In this document: positions 16,296 through 23,874 of the stretch, in pieces
How positions within the stretch are numbered: position 1 is the stretch's first letter
Layout: every line of letters starts with the position of its first letter
NCBI GenBank assembly: GCA_014379595.1
Contig: JACMLM010000009.1
Location: 24,474-88,473 of the forward strand
Length of the DNA stretch: 64,000 bases
Source: Anaerolineales bacterium
GTDB lineage: Bacteria; Chloroflexota; Anaerolineae; Anaerolineales; Villigracilaceae
Reading direction: 5' to 3'
The notes under the pieces: generated by a model
What the model was told of the DNA's origin: nothing
Database searches by the model: none
What the model saw: only the letters and a program-made list of their open reading frames with translations
Made by a program: the position numbers and the translations under genes

Positions 16296-17501
16296 ATGAA
16301 AAAGAATAATCTGAAAAGTAAAAAGAAGAAAAATCAAAAAATTAAAGCTTCTGGAGTACTTAGGCATGAAAAAGCTCTGAGTGCTAAGCGGTTACGAAAG
16401 TTGGTAATTGCTGAATTAGAAGAACTTGGGCTTTCTTTCAAAAACGAATCCCTTCAACCATCAGAAAACACTAAAGAATTTACTCAACAACTTCATTTGC
16501 CCGCACGAGAAATTGTATTGGCTAGCGCGGGCGAATGGATAACCTATGCTTGGGAAAAACACAAAGATTTTTTTGCCAAAGGCCAAGATATAAATCCGAA
16601 GTTTGTTTCCCCAAAACTAATAGAGGTTGTAACAAAAGATCAAAAAGAGTTGTTTCGATTAGCTCGTTATACTTGGTCATTGCCATACACCAAAGGATAT
16701 GGGCGTAGATTGCAGTACTTATTGATGGATCAGTCAAATGATAAGTTGATTGGAATTCTTGGTTTGCAGTCTCCTCCCCTTTCATTCCCGGGAAGAGATA
16801 AATTATTTTCATATCCAGAGGGGAAAAAAACTGAGCTACTCAATCAGACTATGGATATTTACACATTAGGAGCTATTCCTCCATATTCAAGACTACTCGG
16901 CGGGAAACTATTAGCGCTAGCTTCTGCTAGTAATGAAGTAAGGCTTGCCTATAAAAGAAAATACAGCGGTCAAATAACCTTGATGGAGGAACGTAAATTA
17001 CCTGCTCGATTAGTAGCATTAACAACTACTAGTGCGTATGGTAGAAGTTCAATATATAATAGACTAAGATATAACGACACAGTCAAGTTTCAATCTCTAG
17101 GATACACTGAAGGTTATGGAGCATTTCATTTAGAAAGGCTATACCCCAAATTTCGTGTATTTCTAGAAGCTCAAGAAATTAACACTTCTGGTGGTTTTGG
17201 CAAGGGGCCTCGCATAAAATGGCAAATAATGGTCCGTGCTCTTGAAAGAATAGGATTTGATAGCAGTCTGCTTCGTCATGGGGTGAAACGTGAAATTTTT
17301 CTTATTCCACTTATTCGTAATCTCAAAAGTTATATGGAAGGTGTTCAGAAAAGGCCAGATTTTATTGATGCCTCGTTTGATGAGCTTGCAGACTTTTGGC
17401 GAACTCGATGGCTTATTCCTAGATCAGAACGCGTTGACGGTTGGTGTAATTGGAACCCTAGAAAGATTGAGGATCTTCTGTTTATTAAAGAGGAAAACTA
17501 A
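16296..17501 (+). CDS. DruA-like protein (DUF4338 family)
   Basis: 401 residues beginning with a very Lys-rich tail ('KSKKKKNQKIK'). The central region has the order of motifs seen in DUF4338/DruA proteins. These are 'YTKGYGRRLQYLLMD', 'LIGILGLQSPP', 'RDKLF', 'IPPYSRLLGGKLLALASASN' and 'TTTSAYGRSSIYNRLRY', followed by 'LGYTEGYGAFHL'. DruA is the signature protein of Druantia anti-phage systems, though its biochemical role is unknown. None of the other Druantia genes (for example the large DruE helicase) is present here. The gene is divergent from the GHKL operon and shares operator-like sites with it. It ends four bases from the convergent phosphoesterase. Its AT-rich composition matches the operon beside it. 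Confidence 0.55.
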   Translation: MKKNNLKSKKKKNQKIKASGVLRHEKALSAKRLRKLVIAELEELGLSFKNESLQPSENTKEFTQQLHLPAREIVLASAGEWITYAWEKHKDFFAKGQDINPKFVSPKLIEVVTKDQKELFRLARYTWSLPYTKGYGRRLQYLLMDQSNDKLIGILGLQSPPLSFPGRDKLFSYPEGKKTELLNQTMDIYTLGAIPPYSRLLGGKLLALASASNEVRLAYKRKYSGQITLMEERKLPARLVALTTTSAYGRSSIYNRLRYNDTVKFQSLGYTEGYGAFHLERLYPKFRVFLEAQEINTSGGFGKGPRIKWQIMVRALERIGFDSSLLRHGVKREIFLIPLIRNLKSYMEGVQKRPDFIDASFDELADFWRTRWLIPRSERVDGWCNWNPRKIEDLLFIKEEN

Positions 17502-17505
17502 TCCG

Positions 17506-18372
17506 TTAATGACAATCGGTGTTGCCGCTATCTTTGAATGTCTTTCCTGCAACAGGGACAAACTGCCATGAATACTTGGTGGGACTTAAATCCAATTTCA
17601 GTACGCCATACGTTGAGGCATTGCGGACCTCACTGGTAGATAAGCTGGTGACATAACCATCAAGATTCACACCTCCCGTACCAACCACGATCTCCCGCAG
17701 GCCAGGGGAAGCAGCTAATCCATCCGCATTCATTTCCTTAAATCGCTCATAGTTGTGTATATGGCCATTGAGCACTAATTCTGCACCGGCGTCATAAAGT
17801 GTTTTCCAGAGTGTCTCATAAGGATCGTCGTTGCCGTCCTTGTACCTCGAAGACCAAAGCGGTTTATGCCAGTAGGCCAGAACACAAAGCCTGGGATTTT
17901 CGGCGAGGTCGTTTTTCAGCCATTGAACTTGCGCGCCCGTGGAGGAAACGTCAATCTCGGAGTTCAGGGCATAAATGCGCCAGTCACCCAGGTCATATGC
18001 ATAATACGCAGAGACATTATTGAAATACTGGAAGTAGCCTGCGGCATCCGCTGTGAAATATTCATGATTGCCCGGCACAGGTCTGGTCCTGTCCTTATGA
18101 CGGCCCCATGTTGGGTGATAGCAGTTGATAAAATCATCATAGGTGCCATCGATATAAACATTATCGCCCAGAATAAACACAGTGCCGGGGATGTTATCCA
18201 GTAATTGTGCAGTCGCTTCATCGTTATCGTTGTCACAACTGGATATGTCTCCCGCGCCCACGAGGACAACCGAATCCGCAACAGTTGATCCCGGGGATGG
18301 TGCAGCACATGTAATCTGTGAGAGGAAAATCACGAGCAAGGATGTTATTAACAGGCGGGTAAATTTGTTCAT
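17506..18372 (-). CDS. Secreted calcineurin-like metallophosphoesterase
   Basis: 288 residues. A hydrophobic signal ends in 'LSQITCAAP', which could be a lipobox with Cys at residue 22. The metallophosphoesterase signatures are all present: 'GAGDIS' (D), 'FILGDNVY' (GDN), 'PVPGNHEYF' (GNHE), 'AYWHKPLWSS' (H) and 'VLNGHIHNYERF' (GHxH). The 'YWHKPLWSS' and 'HNYER' forms are typical of purple-acid-phosphatase-like extracellular enzymes that hydrolyse phosphomonoesters. It would act outside the cytoplasmic membrane. It is convergent with the DruA-like gene with only four bases between the stops, so it marks the native side of the island boundary. Confidence 0.85.
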   Translation of the reverse strand: MNKFTRLLITSLLVIFLSQITCAAPSPGSTVADSVVLVGAGDISSCDNDNDEATAQLLDNIPGTVFILGDNVYIDGTYDDFINCYHPTWGRHKDRTRPVPGNHEYFTADAAGYFQYFNNVSAYYAYDLGDWRIYALNSEIDVSSTGAQVQWLKNDLAENPRLCVLAYWHKPLWSSRYKDGNDDPYETLWKTLYDAGAELVLNGHIHNYERFKEMNADGLAASPGLREIVVGTGGVNLDGYVTSLSTSEVRNASTYGVLKLDLSPTKYSWQFVPVAGKTFKDSGNTDCH

Positions 18373-18510
18373 ATTTCCGATCCTTAATAACGGATGCAGG
18401 TTCGAATTTTGTGCGAGAAATTGTTACGTATTCCCTACTATCCTTTGCCATAATAGTCATCTTAACATAATGGATACTTCATTTCAATAAATTGGTTCGC
18501 GCCCTTGTCA

Positions 18511-18630
18511 CTGCACGGGATTGAAATCCCGCGCTACGCCTACGAAGCCGACTGGAAGTCGGCTAGTCCGCTGGGGCGGACTTTGTAGGAATAGCCCGAC
18601 GGTTTATCGGCGGGCGGTGATCGGGCGGGA
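18511..18630. repeat. Compound palindromic intergenic repeat
   Basis: Three adjacent hairpins are visible: GGGATT-GAA-ATCCC, GCCGACT-GGA-AGTCGGC and AGTCCGC-TGGG-GCGGACT. They are followed by a GC-rich tail with CCGACGG. Such clusters of small GC-rich hairpins are typical of dispersed repeats in Chloroflexota and other genomes. No coding capacity. The 350 bases from 18373 to 18723 hold nothing else that was recognised. Confidence 0.55.
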
Positions 18631-18723
18631 TGAATCCGAATGAGTTCGGGGTTTGTTTTTTTGTATTGTAAATGACTGTTTCATATATAGTAAGTTACCC
18701 ACGCACATATCATCATTTCATTA

Positions 18724-18875
18724 AAGTAAAAGAGCCAGCGCGCCAACACCGGCTCTTTTACTTGCTAAGGAGGAGAAGAGAAATCACTTACAAAGATAAC
18801 TTTATCATCATGTGTGCAAAACACGCCGGACGGATGCCCTACGTCATGCAAACGATTACGCAACGTTATTTATGA
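18724..18875 (+). repeat. Twin element, copy 1: hairpin + Shine-Dalgarno + mini-ORF
   Basis: A 13-bp hairpin (18724-18736 with 18751-18763) is followed by TAAGGAGGAG and about 40 bases identical to copy 2. A 21-codon ORF then starts at 18810 and ends in TGA at 18875. Copy 2 is at 18994-19144. Hairpin arms differ between copies at two positions, and both changes keep pairing (A-T to G-C, and G-C to T-A), which argues for a selected RNA fold. The loop ends in CACC in both copies. Confidence 0.7.
18810..18875 (+). CDS. Possible 21-residue peptide of the twin element, copy 1
   Basis: The ORF begins MCAKHAGRMPY and ends TITQRYL. It differs from copy 2 by four residues, and both stop at the same place. 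The nearest strong ribosome site (AAGGAGG at 18767) is ~35 bases before the ATG. About nine bases after that site there is only an in-frame ATC, so either a non-standard start gives a ~30-residue peptide or the sequence is purely an RNA element. Confidence 0.35.
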   Translation: MCAKHAGRMPYVMQTITQRYL

Positions 18876-18894
18876 GCCTTTTTAAGCATCTGTA

Positions 18895-18928
18895 AAAAGA
18901 GCGCGAGATATTTTTCTCGCGCTCTTTT
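18895..18928 (+). terminator. Strong terminator after twin element copy 1
   Basis: A perfect 14-bp stem (AAAAGAGCGCGAGA) with a six-base loop ending in TTTT, 20 bases after the mini-ORF stop. It implies that copy 1 is its own transcription unit. Confidence 0.75.
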
Positions 18929-18993
18929 AAATCTTATTGTTGACTACAGTCTAATGAGCCGATAAGTAATGTCCGTCGATTTTATCCCAATTA

Positions 18994-19144
18994 AATTGAA
19001 AGAGCCGGGCTCCCACACCGGCTCTTTCAATTGCTAAGGAGGAGAAGAGAAATCACTTACAAAGATAACTTTATCATCATGTGTGCAAAACATGCCGGAC
19101 GCAACCCCTACTTTACACAAACGATTACGCAACGTTTTTTATGA
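18994..19144 (+). repeat. Twin element, copy 2: hairpin + Shine-Dalgarno + mini-ORF
   Basis: Same architecture as copy 1: a 13-bp hairpin (18994-19006 with 19020-19032), TAAGGAGGAG, a conserved spacer, and a 21-codon ORF at 19079-19144. From TTGCTAAGG through CCGGACG the two copies differ at only one base. It is followed by a T run next to the 3' end of the convergent oxidoreductase gene at 19164. Confidence 0.7.
19079..19144 (+). CDS. Possible 21-residue peptide of the twin element, copy 2
   Basis: Begins MCAKHAGRNPY and ends TITQRFL. The substitutions relative to copy 1 are M/N, V/F, M/T and Y/F, with no indel and the same stop. Expression is unproven, for the reasons given for copy 1. Confidence 0.35.
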   Translation: MCAKHAGRNPYFTQTITQRFL

Positions 19145-19163
19145 GTTTTTTTAATCCTATTAG

Positions 19164-20297
19164 CTACAGCCCAAACCAGCGTGCACGGCGTTTGGCCGCA
19201 AATTCTTTCTTCTCATTACCCACTGCATCTGATGGTTCTGCGAAGTTGCCCGTCGGCGAAGGCCCTGAAAAGAAGTCCATATCCACGCGAGCAACACGAT
19301 CGTCTCCAAACTCAACATAACAAGTACCTATGCCCTTGTACATCTCAAGGTTTTCCTTTCCCTCCATTTCTGCTACGATGCCCGCGGCAGCGATCCGTGC
19401 TGCGCCTTCGGCATATACACCTGCTTTTGAAGTTCCTACACTGGTCACATCTCCAATTGCATACACACCGGGGTAGCGCGTCTTAAGATCTTTTCTCTCA
19501 ACAGGAATCCAACCGTCTTCAACTAGGCCGCTCTCTGCAACAACCTGCGGCACCTGATGTTTTGGCACGCCCAGAAACAGGTCATATGGAAGCTCGCGGT
19601 TATCGTCAAGAATGGCAACGCATCGCTTCGGGTCCAGTGCTGTCACATAACGTTCAGGAATAAAGTTAATCCCTCGTTCGGCGAAGGCCTCAATCAATTC
19701 TTGTGATATCTCAGGCGATGGCGGGATCGGCAAGCCAGATGGGATGACAAGGCTGATGGTACACGCGTCACGTAAGCCGCGCTTAAGGAGATAATCATGC
19801 AGCAACATAGCGGCTTCCGTTGGTGCCGGCGGACATTTATACGGAGTTGACGTCACACCGATGACCGCGTGTCCCTTTGAAAAATTGGAGATCACATCTC
19901 GCAAACGCTCCGCACCTGCAACCGTGTAGAATTCATGGCCACCCTGAGCAAGCCCGGGTGTTGCATTCACATCATAGTCAGCACCCAGCGCAATGACCAA
20001 CACATCGGCATCATATGTTCCCTTATCTGTTATCACGCGCCGGGCTTGGGGATCAATCGATGTAATCGTCTCCTGACAAAACTTCACACCGGGCTTCACG
20101 ATATTACGATAGGCCAGCCGTACCTCTTCGAGTGGCTTGCGGCCAAACATTAGGTCAAGCTTCGAAAATCCGAAGATAAAAGAATCATTCTTATCGATCA
20201 AGGTCAAATCGAGCTTATCCCCGATCTCATCAGACAGGATCGAAGTGAGTTCAAGTCCGCCGAAACCTGCCCCCAGTACCAATACCCGTAGTTTCAT
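19164..20297 (-). CDS. FAD-dependent oxidoreductase (SQR/FCSD-like)
   Basis: 377 residues. The N-terminal Rossmann fold has 'VLVLGAGFGGLEL' and the acidic end of strand 2 'LTLIDKND'. A second dinucleotide-like region has 'VLVIALGADYDV' and 'TSTPYKCPPAPTEAAMLLHDY', and the FAD-binding 'GVYAIGDVTSV' is near residue 285. The 'KCPPAP.EAA' segment is typical of sulfide:quinone oxidoreductase and flavocytochrome-c-like proteins. The segment after 'IGTCYVEFGDDRVARVD' also matches that group. The second redox Cys of true SQR was not found, so the substrate is uncertain. Probably membrane-associated and quinone-linked. Transcribed alone toward the twin element. Confidence 0.75.
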   Translation of the reverse strand: MKLRVLVLGAGFGGLELTSILSDEIGDKLDLTLIDKNDSFIFGFSKLDLMFGRKPLEEVRLAYRNIVKPGVKFCQETITSIDPQARRVITDKGTYDADVLVIALGADYDVNATPGLAQGGHEFYTVAGAERLRDVISNFSKGHAVIGVTSTPYKCPPAPTEAAMLLHDYLLKRGLRDACTISLVIPSGLPIPPSPEISQELIEAFAERGINFIPERYVTALDPKRCVAILDDNRELPYDLFLGVPKHQVPQVVAESGLVEDGWIPVERKDLKTRYPGVYAIGDVTSVGTSKAGVYAEGAARIAAAGIVAEMEGKENLEMYKGIGTCYVEFGDDRVARVDMDFFSGPSPTGNFAEPSDAVGNEKKEFAAKRRARWFGL

Positions 20298-20387
20298 AAG
20301 TACATCCTCATATGTGATAAATTAATTTTGCCAATTTATCTTAATATGAAATATGGGAATTGTAGCTATATTTATCCTAAAAAAAAC

Positions 20388-20422
20388 GACCCCTGTCCAG
20401 CGGCGAGGCAAAAACAGGGGTC
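20388..20422 (-). terminator. Terminator on the minus strand
   Basis: A 9-bp stem (GACCCCTGT with ACAGGGGTC) around a 17-base loop, followed on the minus strand by eight T residues. It would end transcripts coming from the phosphodiesterase gene at 20580-21572. Confidence 0.65.
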
Positions 20423-20476
20423 TGACTTAAACCGTCGGCAAAGACTGAGTAAGCTATTGTTATTCTAACTTATATT

Positions 20477-20569
20477 GCCACAGAGATCACAGAGAAAGAT
20501 GAGTCTTAAAGCTTTTCTCACACCGTCCTGACGTTCGGCGTCAGGAAAGGTCTCTGTGTACTCTGTGGC
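20477..20569. repeat. Palindromic repeat with CCACAGAG ends
   Basis: The ends GCCACAGAG..CACAGAGA and TCTCTGTG..CTCTGTGGC are inverted with two mismatches. An inner perfect hairpin TCCTGACG-TTCGG-CGTCAGGA sits between them. This matches a dispersed palindromic repeat type common in environmental genomes. Non-coding. Confidence 0.6.
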
Positions 20570-20579
20570 CGTAATGCAC

Positions 20580-21572
20580 TTACTCACAAGCCTTCGATTC
20601 GTTAGCTGCAGGTAAACCCAACGCTTCATAAACAGGCACGCCGTCCCACTCTTCAGGAATGGATAAGCCAAGCGCATACGCAGCTGTTGCGGCTGTGTCC
20701 ATCGTGTGAACAGGCATCTGCAATTGCTTCGCTTCTATTTCAGGCCCCGATGCGATCCATGGAATGGTCATATCTTCGGGCATACTCGAACCGTGGATCA
20801 TACCGTGCCCACCATGGTCTGCTGTGATGATCAACAGCGTTTCATCACGCAATCCTTTATTATCTAATGCAGCTAGCAATTCACCAATTGCTTCATCTGC
20901 ACGAAAGACCACGCTCAATTGTTCAGGCGATAGCCAGCCATACACATGCCCCATGTCATCTGTTGTAGCAAAGTGGATGAAGAGCACGCCAAAATCCTGG
21001 GGGAAGTCTGCCAGCAGATTCTGCATCACTATCTTGTCCCGATCATTGATCCACACAAATTTATCAACACTGGATGCATCGGTCACTTGTTGTAATTTTT
21101 CCTTGCCCGTGTACATCACAGTTTGTAAGCCTGCCGCATGAGCAATATCAAATAGATCAATGCCCTGCGCGATTCCATTTTCTGGCAGATAATCATTCCA
21201 ATCCACGCCATGTTTTGCTGGACATAACCCCGTCAGCATGGATGCGTGTGCCGGCAATGTCGCACTCGGGTGGACAGTTTGCGCAGTCAATGTATAGGCG
21301 CTGGTTTTCATTAACTCTAGTAGGTTTGGCATCGGAGCAAGTTGAATAGCATCAGGTCGTAGCCCGTCGATGCTGAGAATGATCACATGTTTAGTGGCAG
21401 GCTCAAGAGTAGATGTGATCGTCGGTATGGGAGTTAATGTCAACGTGGGGACAGATGTCACCGTCGGCGTAGTTAATGCGATTGTAGCAGTAGCAGGCAC
21501 ACCCGATGACTGACACGCAATGATCAGCATCAAGAACAAAACATAGATAAAGAATTTACGATTGATTTTCAT
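20580..21572 (-). CDS. Lipoprotein alkaline-phosphatase-superfamily phosphodiesterase
   Basis: 330 residues. Signal 'IYVLFLMLIIACQSSG' gives a lipobox Cys near residue 20, followed by a Thr/Pro linker to ~65. The type I phosphodiesterase/nucleotide pyrophosphatase signature follows: 'HVIILSIDGLRPD' (metal Asp), 'HPSATLPAHASMLTG' (nucleophile Thr in the T-L-P context), 'KHGVDWND' and, near residue 245, 'IITADHGGHG' (DHGxH). The enzyme would hydrolyse phosphodiester or nucleotide substrates at the outer surface. The length is shorter than full NPP enzymes but usual for bacterial minimal forms. Confidence 0.82.
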   Translation of the reverse strand: MKINRKFFIYVLFLMLIIACQSSGVPATATIALTTPTVTSVPTLTLTPIPTITSTLEPATKHVIILSIDGLRPDAIQLAPMPNLLELMKTSAYTLTAQTVHPSATLPAHASMLTGLCPAKHGVDWNDYLPENGIAQGIDLFDIAHAAGLQTVMYTGKEKLQQVTDASSVDKFVWINDRDKIVMQNLLADFPQDFGVLFIHFATTDDMGHVYGWLSPEQLSVVFRADEAIGELLAALDNKGLRDETLLIITADHGGHGMIHGSSMPEDMTIPWIASGPEIEAKQLQMPVHTMDTAATAAYALGLSIPEEWDGVPVYEALGLPAANESKACE

Positions 21573-21669
21573 CGATCACTATTGTACTGTCAAAAATAAA
21601 ACGCTGATCTTTCGCTTCCATCAGCGTAAATCAGCGTTCATCTGCGTTCCAATTAATTTATATAGCGCA

Positions 21670-22845
21670 TCAAACTATCTTACCTTTCAAGTCTTCCGCT
21701 TTGAACGGCCCTGCTTGAGCCATCAAAGCAGTTGCATCTTTTATCTTCTCGCGTATGTTCCACAGCAGCACACCGCGCACGCGGCCATCTGACAGATAGT
21801 ACACCACGCCTTTTTGAAGCGGTTCTTCCCAATCTTCCACCATCTCCGATTTGCTGCTCAACTGACCCACCGCCTCATAATTAAGTTCAAACAAGTCAGA
21901 GTAAAAATTTGGCGTGTGTGTGTAAGGTTCATCTGCACCTGCCATGTTGCGGCCAGCTTGCTTGCCCATCTTCAAAGAATTATCTTCATGCTCCACACGC
22001 ACGTTCTTTCCCAGTGTAATGTGTGGAAATATAGCCACATCACCCGCAGCATAAATATCAGTTGCAGATGTTTGCAGGCGGTCATTCACAATAATGCCGT
22101 CATCCACTTGCAGGCCAGCAGACTTCGCCAATTCATCACGCGGTTGGATGCCAAGCCCGGCCACGACTCCATCCACTTCAAATATAAGCCCGCCTCTTGT
22201 CTTAACCTTGAAGCTGTTTCCTGTTTTCTCAAGCTCTGTCACTTCATCCCCGTGCACAAGTTCCACGCCTTTCAAACGATAATGATCGGTGACATACTTT
22301 GAAAGCTCTGGCGGATACATATTCTCGCCGATTGAATTTCCATGAAAGACCATGAACACCTGCTTGCCATTCATAGTGAGTGCTGCAGCAATTTCAGAAC
22401 CGATGAACCCTGAACCGATCACTAAAAACCGTTCGCCTGTTTCAGTCAATGCGCGCAGGCGTTGATAATCTTTTAGCGTGCGATAGTAAATAATATCCTC
22501 GCCGCCAAACGGCAAACGTTTGGTGGTACCACCTGTGGCAAGCAATAATTTTTCGTAACCGTATTCTTCGCCTTCAAGGTCATGTACACGTTTTGCTGCA
22601 GTGTCTATCTTTGTCACCGTGCAGCCAAGGTGAAACTCCACGTTATGCTTATCGGTCCCGCGCCAGATCTTTTCCAGCGGTTTTCCCTTCCATAATCCCT
22701 TTGTCAACGGCGGACGGTTATACGGCATTTCGGTCTCACTGCTGATCATGCCAATTGAGCTTTGCTCGTCACGCTCACGGATTCCCTTTACAGCCGCATC
22801 CCCGGTCATACCGCCGCCAATGATAAGATATTTATAATTCTTCAT
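21670..22845 (-). CDS. NAD(P)/FAD-dependent oxidoreductase (ferredoxin-reductase-like)
   Basis: The start is placed at the ATG at 22845 (MKNYKYLIIGGGMTG), preceded at the right distance by AAGGAG; the in-frame ATG five codons upstream overlaps that site. The product is 391 residues. The FAD motif 'YLIIGGGMTGDAAVKGI', 'MPYNRPPLTKGL', the ATG motif 'LLLATGGTTKRLP', the NAD(P) motif 'FLVIGSGFIGSEIAAALT' and 'IYAAGDVAIFP' appear in the order found in rubredoxin/putidaredoxin and AIF-like reductases. It presumably passes electrons from NAD(P)H to a small redox protein that is not encoded nearby. The MerR regulator is divergent 140 bases upstream and may control it. Confidence 0.82.
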   Translation of the reverse strand: MKNYKYLIIGGGMTGDAAVKGIRERDEQSSIGMISSETEMPYNRPPLTKGLWKGKPLEKIWRGTDKHNVEFHLGCTVTKIDTAAKRVHDLEGEEYGYEKLLLATGGTTKRLPFGGEDIIYYRTLKDYQRLRALTETGERFLVIGSGFIGSEIAAALTMNGKQVFMVFHGNSIGENMYPPELSKYVTDHYRLKGVELVHGDEVTELEKTGNSFKVKTRGGLIFEVDGVVAGLGIQPRDELAKSAGLQVDDGIIVNDRLQTSATDIYAAGDVAIFPHITLGKNVRVEHEDNSLKMGKQAGRNMAGADEPYTHTPNFYSDLFELNYEAVGQLSSKSEMVEDWEEPLQKGVVYYLSDGRVRGVLLWNIREKIKDATALMAQAGPFKAEDLKGKIV

Positions 22846-22923
22846 CAGGTACTCCTTCATTTATAACTTACAAGGACGATACTATGTATTAACGGCCAAA
22901 TTGTAGCACCGTTATGAAAGCTA

Positions 22924-22954
22924 TTGACTCTCATGTAACCTGAGGGTGTATATT
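22924..22954 (+). promoter_or_regulatory. MerR-type promoter with 19-base spacer
   Basis: TTGACT at 22924-22929 and TATATT at 22949-22954 are separated by 19 bases. This is the overlong spacing typical of promoters activated by MerR-family DNA distortion. A CTCA-N7-TGAG dyad (22930-22944) sits in the spacer. The transcript encodes the MerR-type regulator itself, indicating autoregulation. Confidence 0.75.
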
Positions 22955-22983
22955 GTCAACATCCGTGCGCACGGAGGAGACGA

Positions 22984-23802
22984 ATGATAAAAATTGGTGA
23001 TTTTGCACGCCTCAGTCAGGTATCTGTTGTGACCTTGCGTTACTACGATGAAATGGACTTGCTCAAACCTGTGAAGGTTGATCACTTCACAGGCTACCGC
23101 TTCTATTCCGCTGACCAGCTTCCGCGCTTGAATCGCATCCTTGCCCTGAAAGACCTCGGCTTTTCATTGGAACAGATCAAGCTCATGCTAGCCGATGGTT
23201 TATCTCTCGAACAGCTGCGCGGCATGCTAAAGATGCAACGAGATGAGGTCGAAAAGCGCTTGTCCGGTGAACAGGAGCGTCTGGTACGCATCGAAGCCAG
23301 GCTGAGACAAATTGAACTGGAGGATAAAATGCCCAACTATGACGTTGTACTAAAAACAGTCCCTGCCATGCTGGTCGCCGCGCGCCGCGTGACAATCCCT
23401 ACCAATGATCAGGTGCCGCAATATCTTGGCCCTGCATACAATGAAGTCTATGACTATGTACGTAAGGAAGGTGCGAAGGATACAAGCCCATGTTTTGCTT
23501 TGTGGCACAGCCCATCTGATGTATACGAAAACGAAGATGCAGAAGCCGTTGTGCCAATTGACCGTCCACTGAAAGGGAACGATAAAGTAAAAGTGTATGA
23601 GCTTCCATCCACACAAGTGGCATCCGTTGTGCATCAGGGGAATTTCGAAGACTTCACACAAGGTCATGCTGCACTGCTTGAATGGATCGATGCGAATGGA
23701 TATAAGATCATTGGTCCATACCGTGAAATTTATATCAGGCATCAGAAAGAAAAGTTAACTAATTCCACAACCGAGATTCAATTTCCAGTGGAAAAAGCCT
23801 GA
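22984..23802 (+). CDS. MerR-family regulator with GyrI-like effector domain
   Basis: 272 residues. The N-terminal winged helix has 'IGDFARLSQVSVVTLRYYDEMDLLKP' and 'TGYRFYSADQLPRLNRI', followed by the coiled dimer helix to ~residue 115. The C-terminal domain (~120-270) has 'PNYDVVLKTVPAMLVAARRVTI', 'PIDRPLKGNDKVKVYELPS' and 'YKIIGPYREIYI'. This is the BmrR/GyrI-like effector-binding fold that senses hydrophobic or cationic drugs. A GGAGGAGA site precedes the ATG. The gene is monocistronic, with a MerR-type promoter and a strong terminator. A likely target besides itself is the divergent oxidoreductase. Confidence 0.88.
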   Translation: MIKIGDFARLSQVSVVTLRYYDEMDLLKPVKVDHFTGYRFYSADQLPRLNRILALKDLGFSLEQIKLMLADGLSLEQLRGMLKMQRDEVEKRLSGEQERLVRIEARLRQIELEDKMPNYDVVLKTVPAMLVAARRVTIPTNDQVPQYLGPAYNEVYDYVRKEGAKDTSPCFALWHSPSDVYENEDAEAVVPIDRPLKGNDKVKVYELPSTQVASVVHQGNFEDFTQGHAALLEWIDANGYKIIGPYREIYIRHQKEKLTNSTTEIQFPVEKA

Positions 23803-23814
23803 TCTAAAATAGAT

Positions 23815-23852
23815 AAAAAGAGAGTGCGTTCAACAGAACGCACTCTCTTTTT
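23815..23852. terminator. Bidirectional terminator between MerR gene and the small CC-H-GC gene
   Basis: A perfect 17-bp stem (AAAAAGAGAGTGCGTTC) with loop AACA, flanked by A and T runs. It serves the MerR gene on the plus strand. On the minus strand it lies 22 bases after the TGA at 23875 that would end the extended small gene. Confidence 0.85.
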
Positions 23853-23874
23853 AATCCTATTTATTAAGTCCACA

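Noticed and set aside
11265..17501. Prophage or integrative element around the HerA island
   Set aside because: No integrase, capsid, portal, replication or tRNA attachment features were seen. The genes fit a defence or repair operon.
18672..18875. 67-residue ORF covering twin element copy 1
   Set aside because: Its first half translates the hairpin and the ribosome site itself, and copy 2 has no equivalent start. Only the last 21-30 codons are conserved.
18724..19144. CRISPR-like or att-site interpretation of the twin element
   Set aside because: Only two copies, long unique spacing, and variation concentrated at positions that keep the hairpin and ORF. No cas or recombinase gene is nearby.
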